The translations under genes and the position numbers were made by a program. Below are positions 1-5,596 of a DNA stretch of 8,942 nt, piece after piece. The notes beneath the pieces are model-generated. The model did no database searches. It was given only the letters and a program-made list of their open reading frames with translations, and had not been told where the DNA came from. This stretch comes from Candidatus Thorarchaeota archaeon (GTDB lineage Archaea; Asgardarchaeota; Thorarchaeia; Thorarchaeales; Thorarchaeaceae), in the NCBI GenBank assembly GCA_016840965.1, contig JAEORI010000114.1:1-8942 (forward strand). Direction: 5' to 3'. Position 1 is the stretch's first letter. Each line of letters starts with the position of its first letter.

Positions 1-774
1 TTCCCACTTTGACAATACATTATCCCAAACCTTTTGGTTCTTTGACAGCTCGGAAGGGACTAGATATGGGAATATTCTTGCTCCTGCTTTATACGATTCA
101 TCTGGAAAAGGTGCCTCATATGCTCTAATCACATCTGCAGACAGATCTGACACGGTTGCCATCTGTATAATGTCACCGATTGGGAGTTCCGGGACAGTTT
201 TTGAAAATGCCACCCATCTCATGAGGTTCGTATGCTCTTGAAGCTGTGACTGCGTCACTTTTCCCATACGTTTTATCTGTAGCTTGAATAGTGGATATCC
301 GATCTTGGCTTTGATGCCCTTGGCACTTGGAAGACCTGTGTTGGCTGCTATAATCCTAGAGAATCTATTTGGTTCCTCTCCGACTACTCGTAGACCGATG
401 AGGCCACCCCAATCCTGACAGAAGAGAGTGATATCTCTGAGATCTAGTTTTCTGACAAACTCGAGAATCAAATCAACATGCTTTGTATGCGAATAGTCTT
501 TGATTCGTGAAGGTTTGTCGGACTTTCCAAAGCCCATCAAGTCAGGAGCAATAGATCTGAATCCCTCTTTCACTAAGGGAGGGATCATCTTGCGGTAGAG
601 GTAACTCCATGACGGTTCTCCATGCATTAGAAGGATGGGAGGTGCCTCTTTCGGACCTTCATCAATGTAATGGATACGTGGCCCATTGATGTCAATATAA
701 TTTGCCTGGAAGTTATAATCTGGGAGATTATCAAATCGCGAGTCAGGTGTACGAAGAATTCCTTCTCTTAGCAT
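1..774 (-). CDS. Haloalkane dehalogenase (alpha/beta hydrolase, HLD-I/DhlA-like), C-terminus cut by window edge
   Basis: Predicted cytosolic enzyme that hydrolyses carbon-halogen bonds of haloalkanes to alcohol and halide. The 258 visible residues read through to base 1 without a stop. The oxyanion/halide-binding stretch HGEPSWSYLYRKM lies at residues 51-63 (Glu53). The nucleophile elbow is QDWGG at 120-124, with Asp121 as nucleophile and Trp122 as halide ligand. The cap has Trp187 in RWVAF, and APFPDESYKAGARIFP at 221-236 closely resembles the Xanthobacter DhlA cap-to-core junction. Glu53, Asp121 and Trp122 sit at a constant offset of three from DhlA Glu56, Asp124 and Trp125. DhlA has about 310 residues, so the catalytic acid and histidine should lie beyond the edge and cannot be checked. 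The ATG at 774 is chosen because an in-frame TGA lies just upstream. It is divergent from the racemase. Family assignment is fairly sure; true dehalogenase activity is inferred, since epoxide hydrolases and other hydrolases are close relatives. Confidence 0.85.
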   Translation of the reverse strand, partial: MLREGILRTPDSRFDNLPDYNFQANYIDINGPRIHYIDEGPKEAPPILLMHGEPSWSYLYRKMIPPLVKEGFRSIAPDLMGFGKSDKPSRIKDYSHTKHVDLILEFVRKLDLRDITLFCQDWGGLIGLRVVGEEPNRFSRIIAANTGLPSAKGIKAKIGYPLFKLQIKRMGKVTQSQLQEHTNLMRWVAFSKTVPELPIGDIIQMATVSDLSADVIRAYEAPFPDESYKAGARIFPYLVPSELSKNQKVWDNVLSKWE

Positions 775-816
775 GCGCTTTCAATGTAAGTTTCATTAGA
801 TGAGTCTTACGCAACT

Positions 817-832
817 CGAAAGGACTAATAAC
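817..832 (+). promoter_or_regulatory. Candidate BRE/TATA promoter of the racemase-dipeptidase unit
   Basis: A purine-rich BRE-like stretch (cgaaagga, 817-824) is followed by the TATA-like CTAATAAC at 825-832. Its centre is about 26 bp upstream of the ATG at 854, the spacing expected for an archaeal transcript that starts at or next to its start codon. On the opposite strand the same AT-rich core reads GTTATTAG and could serve the divergent dehalogenase with a leader of roughly 28 nt. The box is not a perfect match to the archaeal consensus, so this rests mainly on spacing. Confidence 0.4.
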
Positions 833-835
833 CGG

Positions 836-861
836 ATGGTCACACACCATGAGATGGTGTG
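836..861. promoter_or_regulatory. Operator-like palindrome over the racemase start codon
   Basis: CACACCAT (843-850) and ATGGTGTG (854-861) form a perfect 8-bp inverted repeat separated by gag. A further ATGGT at 836-840 is inverted relative to ACCAT at 846-850, so the half-site ATGGT occurs three times in alternating orientation. The right arm begins with the ATG favoured as the racemase start and falls where transcription should begin after the TATA-like box at 825-832. A regulator bound here would block initiation, or the mRNA could fold over its own start. Binding by a dimeric helix-turn-helix protein is an inference from symmetry alone. Confidence 0.4.
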
Positions 862-1618
862 CTCATTGGAACTGCTCTATCTAATCCCGGGAGCTGGAAT
901 GCCTAACGACGAGATAAAGAGACGTGAAGAAGTCACAAACTTACTAGCCCGCCCAGGTACTAAAGTCACTGTGGAAGAGGTTGGCGTAGGACCATTGTCG
1001 ATTGAGTCTGAGATTGAGGCATACATGTCAATAGGACCTATGTTGGAATGGCTCTTTAATCTTCGAAAGGATAACAAGTATGATGCAATCATAATTGGGT
1101 GTGCAGGAGACCCAGGATTAAGAGCTTCAAGAGAACTGATGAATGTTCCAGTCATTGGCCCAGCAGAGTCTTCATATCATATCGCATGCATGGTTGCAGA
1201 TAGATTCAGTGTGATATCACCCTTACAAGCGGGAGGTGTCAGGACAGCTGACGACATTGTGGCTCGAACAAGAGAGATGGGGATCAGCAGTCGACTTGCC
1301 TCAGTTGAGTTTGTAGAGATGCCTATTGTTGAGATGTGGAGTGATGATTCTTCTGTTGTAATCAAGGAGGCAATAGGTGCAATCAACAAAGCCATAGAGA
1401 ATGGAGCAGGAGCGGCTGTGCTTGGCTGCATGTCAATGGCATTTCGAACTGCTAAGACTATATGGGATTTAGGGATCCCAGTCATCAATCCCTTAAACGC
1501 AGCAATCAAGGTTGCTGAGAGTTTTGTAGATATGGGCATTCTTCAGAGCCGCGTCACTTACCCTAGCGCAGACTTCAAGAAGCTCATTGGAACAGTTTTC
1601 AAAGAACAGAAAGGATGA
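854..1618 (+). CDS. Asp/Glu/hydantoin racemase family protein
   Basis: Cofactor-independent racemase of the Asp/Glu/hydantoin racemase superfamily, which inverts the alpha carbon of amino acids or 5-substituted hydantoins using two cysteines on opposite faces of the substrate. Counting from ATG 854, the first cysteine is Cys83 in IIIGCAGDPGLRAS and the second is Cys192 in AVLGCMSMAFR; both are in the expected half-domain positions. The C-terminal IPVINPLNAAIKVAE matches the closing helix of hydantoin racemases. The protein has 254 residues, near the family norm. A longer frame opens at ATG 800, but its 18 extra residues precede the usual first beta strand, and a TATA-like box lies 26 bp before 854, so 854 is preferred. 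The gene ends 7 bp before the dipeptidase start, which suggests co-transcription. The substrate cannot be told from sequence; hydantoin, aspartate, glutamate or another amino acid are all possible. Confidence 0.8.
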   Translation: MVCSLELLYLIPGAGMPNDEIKRREEVTNLLARPGTKVTVEEVGVGPLSIESEIEAYMSIGPMLEWLFNLRKDNKYDAIIIGCAGDPGLRASRELMNVPVIGPAESSYHIACMVADRFSVISPLQAGGVRTADDIVARTREMGISSRLASVEFVEMPIVEMWSDDSSVVIKEAIGAINKAIENGAGAAVLGCMSMAFRTAKTIWDLGIPVINPLNAAIKVAESFVDMGILQSRVTYPSADFKKLIGTVFKEQKG

Positions 1619-1625
1619 GAAAACT

Positions 1626-2852
1626 ATGGGAAAAGGAAAGAAGTACTCAGGTTACAAAGCTTATGACTATCTGAAACCTGGAGTCGATTACAAGGAGTTC
1701 AAGTTCAGGGACCCAGTAGTAAAAGACTGGTCATACTTGGTTCCTCTCTCAAAGGCTGAAGAAGAGAGAGTGGAAGAAATAATTGAGAAGAATATCATAA
1801 TTGATCTTCATGAACATCCAGTACTTTACACTGAGACTCCTAGCCAGTCTCTAGAACTCAACAGGGAAGGTAGAGACTTCATGGCGTATGAGGCTTTGAG
1901 TCAAACTGGGTTGGACTGCGTCTTTGACAACATGATGGATGGTTCTGCAAGTGTAACATCAAAGCATGGCTGGAAATGGACAGACACCATTCATGACTTG
2001 GGGCAACGGCTCTGTGATATAGCGCACCAAGATTATGTTATCCATTGCAGGACTGTGAGAGACATCTATCATGCATTTGAAACTGGCAAGTTAGCATGGG
2101 TTGCTGCACTTGAGTCATCAACTTGCATCGAAAATGAGGTTGACAGAATCGATGTTCTCTTCGGCCTCGGGATTCGCCAAATGGGGCTTGTGTACAGCTA
2201 GTCAAACCAACTAGGTACAGGGCTGGATGAGATGCGGGATGGTGGTCTCACTGATTTTGGGTATGATTGCGTTGTCAGAATGAATAAAGTTGGGATGCTC
2301 ATTGATGTCAGTCATGTGAGCGATCAGACTGCGAGAGACACAATAGAGTCAAGCAAGAAACCAGTAATCATCTCACATGCGGGATCAAAGACTATTCATC
2401 CAATAAAGCGGATGGTCCCTGATGATGTTCTTACGGCATTGGCTGAAATTGGAGGCATCATCGGAATCGAAGCGGCTCCTGGGTACACTGCAACCAAGGA
2501 TAACCCAACCCCATCGATTGATACGTATATGGCTCATCTAGAATACTGCGTAGAGCTCATGGGTATTGATCATGTTGGTTGTGGACCCGATACGCTCTAT
2601 GGCGATCATGTGGGGCTCTACAAACTATATGATGAGAGAATGACAAAAGATGGTGTGGGGCATTATCCACGACCTAGACAAGAGGAAGACCTTGCAGTTT
2701 CTGGACTTCCAGATTATGTCAAGGGACTTGAGAATCCTTCAGAGGCTGTCTATAATGTGATCCGGTGGATGGTTAAGAACGGTTATTCTGATGAGGAGAT
2801 TACCAAGATTGCTGGGAAAAATGCTCTACGAGTGCTTGGGGAAGTCTGGTAA
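1626..2852 (+). pseudogene. M19 (renal/membrane-type) dipeptidase interrupted by an in-frame TAG
   Basis: Zinc dipeptidase of peptidase family M19, which cleaves dipeptides, often including those with a C-terminal D-residue. Codons 1-191 and 193-408 are one continuous family sequence in a single frame, broken only by TAG at 2199-2201 (codon 192). The candidate metal ligands are divided by the stop. His62 and His64 (DLHEHP, HxH in place of the usual HxD) and Glu163 (AALESST) are upstream. His230 (DVSHVS) and His251 (IISHAG) are downstream, with DHVGCGPDT near 320. Neither half could form the binuclear site alone. The stop falls between GIRQMGLVYS and SNQLGTGLDE, where relatives usually carry E, D or a similar residue, so GAG to TAG is a likely single-base origin. 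Start 1626 is preferred over ATG 1587, which would overlap the racemase by 32 bp. Decayed gene, read-through (for example pyrrolysine) and sequence error all remain open. Confidence 0.8.
2192..2218 (+). other. Stem-loop containing the in-frame TAG of the dipeptidase gene
   Basis: CTAGT (2198-2202) pairs perfectly with ACTAG (2210-2214) around the 7-nt loop caaacca. Beyond a 2-nt bulge (ag), GTAC (2192-2195) pairs with GTAC (2215-2218). The TAG at 2199-2201 lies in the 5' arm. If the ancestral codon was GAG, the base change that made the stop also completed the inner stem. The hairpin could be chance or could influence read-through; there is no direct evidence for a function. Confidence 0.35.
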
Positions 2853-2871
2853 TCTTTCCGAATTTCAAGTG

Positions 2872-2879
2872 TTTATAAA
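2872..2879 (+). promoter_or_regulatory. TATA box of the helicase gene
   Basis: TTTATAAA is a near-consensus archaeal TATA box. Its centre is about 26 bp before the ATG at 2902, which predicts a leaderless transcript starting at the start codon. No Shine-Dalgarno-like sequence is seen before that ATG, which agrees. It lies only about 20 bp after the dipeptidase stop, so the helicase probably has its own promoter and is not simply the third gene of the upstream operon. Confidence 0.65.
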
Positions 2880-2901
2880 GCGATAAATATCAAGAGAAAC
2901 C

Positions 2902-4671
2902 ATGGGTACAGAGCCGATATTTGAACCAAGATCCTATCAGATAAATGCAAGAGACCAAGTCATATACAATATTGAAACTGAACAGAAGAATGCATTCCTT
3001 ATACTGCTTCCAACAGGTATGGGAAAGACTCTGATTGCATCTCTTATAGTAGAGATGATTATAGAGCGAGAACTTGTTGCACCAGAGGAGAAAATCCTCT
3101 TCTTGGTTCAAGACCGGAAACTGAAACACCAACTTCACAGTATGATGATGCAGTATGGTCTCGCAAAGCATGGTCATCTGTATGTATTAGATGACCAGAA
3201 AGGTATCCCGCCTCAAATGACTCGGAAACATGCGGCTCTCTCAAAATTCATCTTTGCCACTCCTATTCTTCTTATGAATGCAGTAGTAGGAAAAAACCCA
3301 AGAATAGATAGAGAAACTCTCGAGAAAGTAGGCGTCGTCATCATCGATGAGATTTTTGATGTCTTTGCTCAGAGTTATGGCGCGAAGAGACCTAGAGAAG
3401 AAACGATAAAGTATATCGAGAGAAGGTTTGGGGGTGGTCGAGAGTTCACTGAAATTGTTAAGAGTCTGAAGGAGGAACTTGAAAAGAGGCCAGAGGCAGA
3501 AGGAAGAGAGTTCGATGAGGGGGGTATTGCAGATCAATTGATTCGTGAGTTCGAATCAAAAAGCTATCGTTTGAACAAAAAATTCGAGCCAATATTAAAC
3601 CTGTTGGGAATTCTATCTGCTGACTCCAAGAAGATTGTAATTGGACTCACCGCATCTATCTCACAAGAAACAAAGATAGACCTATTGAAGACCACACTTG
3701 GAGAGAACAGGATAGTAGAGATCCATCCTGTGGGGGATGATTTCAATTCTCATAAGCCAGCTTATGAACTGAAACAGATTCGTGTCTTTGACGATTGGAT
3801 TGCCAATATGGATTCCACTATTGGTAGGATTCGCCAAAACTCATTCTCCCAACTGTCAGAGGTGTATAAAATTCTAACAGGAAAACGACAAATTCCAAAT
3901 GATCGAATTCTCCTTTTCGTATCAGACATCCTTGGCAAGAGAAGTCTTCAAAAAACTCTACTTGAGAAACTTGGCAATAACGACGATAGACTCCATTCTT
4001 ATCTTTCTCATGCAAGCGCATATTTACTAATGACAGTGGCAAGACAACGACTTCTTGAAAGTACACTCAAGTCGTTTTCCAAGTTCATCGTTAATATTGA
4101 GAATAAGACCCTAGTAGCCAATGATGATTTTGTTTCACTGAAGGAGAAAGTTGGGGACAAAATGACAGAGGCGTTGGCTGTTGATGGTTATATGAGTGAG
4201 AAAGAGAAGAGGTTATTGTTCTGGTTGGATATGATGGATAAGGAGGATAAAAAGTCACTAGTCATGTGCCGTTTTGTAGAGGTCACAAAACATCTTACAG
4301 CCATAGCTGAGAATAAGGGAATCTCAGCCACTTTTGTGCATGGGGGCATGGATGGAGCAACACAATATAATCAAATCAAGATCTTCAAAGAGGGAAAGAA
4401 GAAAGTCCTTTTTGCATCAGAGCGACTTATTGAGAAAGGAACAGACCTTCCAGAAGCGGATGTAGGCTTCTACTATGGAACTACGGCATCTCTTGAGAGA
4501 TATGAACAAAGCCTAGGTCGAATCCGCAGTAATGTAAGTAATGTTAAGACGCTTTACACAATAGCGTATAATCAGACTGTTGAAAACGAGAAATCACTGA
4601 AACGTGACACGATGTTTCTGGAACTTTTGGGAAGGCAACTTGGAACCATTGCTGAAATAAAAATCGAGTAG
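2902..4671 (+). CDS. Superfamily 2 DNA/RNA helicase with long inserts
   Basis: ATP-dependent SF2 helicase or translocase of 589 residues. A Q-motif-like RSYQINARDQ is at 10-19 and Walker A PTGMGKT at 37-43. Motif Ia region FLVQDRKLKHQ is at 67-77 and FATP at 118-121. Motif II is IIDEIFD at 147-153 (DEIF, not DEAD or DEAH). Motif III is GLTAS at 248-252, motif IV around SLVMCRF at 452-458, motif V around EKGTDLPEAD at 511-520, and motif VI QSLGRIRS at 536-543. About 95 mostly charged, helical-looking residues separate motifs II and III, and about 195 separate motifs III and IV. The latter is where Hef and RIG-I-like helicases carry a helical insert. The C-terminal motifs resemble the XPB/type III restriction branch, so subfamily is unresolved. 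No nuclease domain is fused. The start is fixed by the TATA box at 2872. It lies upstream of mutY, so a repair role is possible but inferred. Confidence 0.85.
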   Translation: MGTEPIFEPRSYQINARDQVIYNIETEQKNAFLILLPTGMGKTLIASLIVEMIIERELVAPEEKILFLVQDRKLKHQLHSMMMQYGLAKHGHLYVLDDQKGIPPQMTRKHAALSKFIFATPILLMNAVVGKNPRIDRETLEKVGVVIIDEIFDVFAQSYGAKRPREETIKYIERRFGGGREFTEIVKSLKEELEKRPEAEGREFDEGGIADQLIREFESKSYRLNKKFEPILNLLGILSADSKKIVIGLTASISQETKIDLLKTTLGENRIVEIHPVGDDFNSHKPAYELKQIRVFDDWIANMDSTIGRIRQNSFSQLSEVYKILTGKRQIPNDRILLFVSDILGKRSLQKTLLEKLGNNDDRLHSYLSHASAYLLMTVARQRLLESTLKSFSKFIVNIENKTLVANDDFVSLKEKVGDKMTEALAVDGYMSEKEKRLLFWLDMMDKEDKKSLVMCRFVEVTKHLTAIAENKGISATFVHGGMDGATQYNQIKIFKEGKKKVLFASERLIEKGTDLPEADVGFYYGTTASLERYEQSLGRIRSNVSNVKTLYTIAYNQTVENEKSLKRDTMFLELLGRQLGTIAEIKIE

Positions 4672-4693
4672 ATGGCTCTGTTGTGAGGGGGTG

Positions 4694-4704
4694 TTTTTCG
4701 TTTT
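4694..4704 (+). terminator. T-rich terminator candidate after the helicase gene
   Basis: The tract tttttcgtttt begins 22 nt after the helicase stop codon, preceded by a G-rich run (gaggggg) and without a clear hairpin. Archaeal RNA polymerase commonly terminates at such T-tracts without a stem. It precedes a separate TATA-like box for mutY, which fits transcript separation, but the tract is short and broken by cg. Confidence 0.35.
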
Positions 4705-4718
4705 GGCCACTTTAGCAG

Positions 4719-4726
4719 AATATAAG
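4719..4726 (+). promoter_or_regulatory. TATA-like box of the mutY gene
   Basis: AATATAAG has its centre about 40 bp before the TTG at 4763. With the usual 26-bp spacing, transcription would start near 4748, giving a leader of about 15 nt that still contains the GGGTG ribosome-binding-site candidate at 4751-4755. A second AT-rich stretch, TATATAA at 4756-4762, is too close to the chosen start but could drive a shorter protein from ATG 4814. Confidence 0.4.
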
Positions 4727-4750
4727 GGAGTAATCAAGAGAGAAGTTATT

Positions 4751-4755
4751 GGGTG
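4751..4755 (+). promoter_or_regulatory. Ribosome binding site supporting the TTG start of mutY
   Basis: GGGTG carries GGTG, part of the archaeal Shine-Dalgarno consensus GGAGGTGA, and is separated by 7 nt from the TTG at 4763. An in-frame TAA lies immediately before that TTG, so no earlier start exists. The next candidate, ATG 4814, would remove part of the conserved first helix of the glycosylase. Confidence 0.45.
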
Positions 4756-4762
4756 TATATAA

Positions 4763-5581
4763 TTGAACTCCGGACTCGATCAGGTAGACATTGTTGCATT
4801 CCAAAATAAGGTCATGAATTGGTGGGAAAAGAATGCCCGAAACCTTCCTTGGAGAAAAAATCAAGATCCATACCATATTATGGTATCAGAGATTATGCTG
4901 CAACAGACCCAGGTCAACCGAGTGGTACCAAAATACTTGCAGTTCCTCAAGGAGTTCCCTACAGTTGAATCGCTAGCTTCAGCTGAAACAAAGCATCTTC
5001 TTCAAGTTTGGAGTGGCTTGGGATACAACCGACGTGCCCTATGGCTGAGAGAAGCCGCCAAACAGATTGTCGATATGGGAGAGTTCCCTAAAACCGTAAA
5101 AGAACTCCGAAAACTCAAAGGTGTTGGTCCGTATACATCGCGGTCAATTCTCATTTTCGCATTCAATCATGACCTTGCAACAGTGGATACGAACATACGA
5201 CGTGTCTTAATCGCCTCGGGGTTCGGACAGAAAGATATGTCAGATGATGAGATTCAAACTGTTGCAGACAAGGTACTCTTGAGAGGTAGGTCTCGAGACT
5301 GGCATAATGCATTGATGGACTATGGTTCACAGGTCATGACTTCTAGTTCAACGGGCATTTCTCCCACCTCAAAACAATCATGTTATGAGGGTTCCTCGAG
5401 GCAAATTCGTGGAGCAATAATTAGAGTTCTAACAGGGAATGATGAGGTCGAGTTTGAAGAGTTAATGAAGATGATTGATTGTGATTTGGAAAAATCTGTA
5501 TTGGAATCAATCATGACTCAACTAATAACAGATGGTCTGGTGGAAGAGAAATCTGGCTCAAGATATAGTATAGCTAATTAA
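4763..5581 (+). CDS. mutY: A/G-specific adenine DNA glycosylase, cluster-less short form
   Basis: HhH-GPD glycosylase that removes adenine mispaired with guanine or 8-oxoguanine in base excision repair. ARNLPWRKNQDPYHIMVSEI spans 25-44 and QQTQV 47-51; the catalytic Glu is Glu43. The helix-hairpin-helix is LKGVGPYTSRSI at 118-129, and the catalytic Asp is Asp142 in VDTNIRRV. Tyr124 stands where Nth has its lyase lysine, which favours a monofunctional MutY. Where MutY normally has four cysteines binding [4Fe-4S], this protein reads TSSSTGISPTSKQSCYEGSS (193-212) with a single cysteine. There is no NUDIX-like 8-oxoG recognition domain. Instead residues about 213-270 resemble a winged helix (RQIRGAIIRVLTG, then helices, then GLVEEKSGSRYSI). 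At 272 residues it is shorter than the usual 350. It begins with TTG, supported by GGGTG at 4751. Its stop is 15 bp from the stop of the convergent secreted-protein gene. Confidence 0.85.
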   Translation: MNSGLDQVDIVAFQNKVMNWWEKNARNLPWRKNQDPYHIMVSEIMLQQTQVNRVVPKYLQFLKEFPTVESLASAETKHLLQVWSGLGYNRRALWLREAAKQIVDMGEFPKTVKELRKLKGVGPYTSRSILIFAFNHDLATVDTNIRRVLIASGFGQKDMSDDEIQTVADKVLLRGRSRDWHNALMDYGSQVMTSSSTGISPTSKQSCYEGSSRQIRGAIIRVLTGNDEVEFEELMKMIDCDLEKSVLESIMTQLITDGLVEEKSGSRYSIAN

Positions 5582-5596
5582 CTTGACCAAATCATG

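Noticed and set aside
800..853. N-terminal extension of the racemase from ATG 800
   Set aside because: The 18 added residues lie before the usual first strand of the family, and a TATA-like box with leaderless spacing points to ATG 854. Not excluded, since the frame is open.
1177..1539. 120-residue reading frame antisense to the racemase
   Set aside because: It lies wholly within a well-supported gene on the other strand and has no family features; a shadow frame.
1587..1625. Earlier dipeptidase start at ATG 1587
   Set aside because: It would overlap the racemase by 32 bp and add 13 polar residues without family support; ATG 1626 follows the racemase stop cleanly.
2232..2852. Second half of the dipeptidase as an independent gene from ATG 2232
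   Set aside because: It lacks the first metal ligands, has no promoter or ribosome binding site of its own, and is the direct in-frame continuation of the upstream half.
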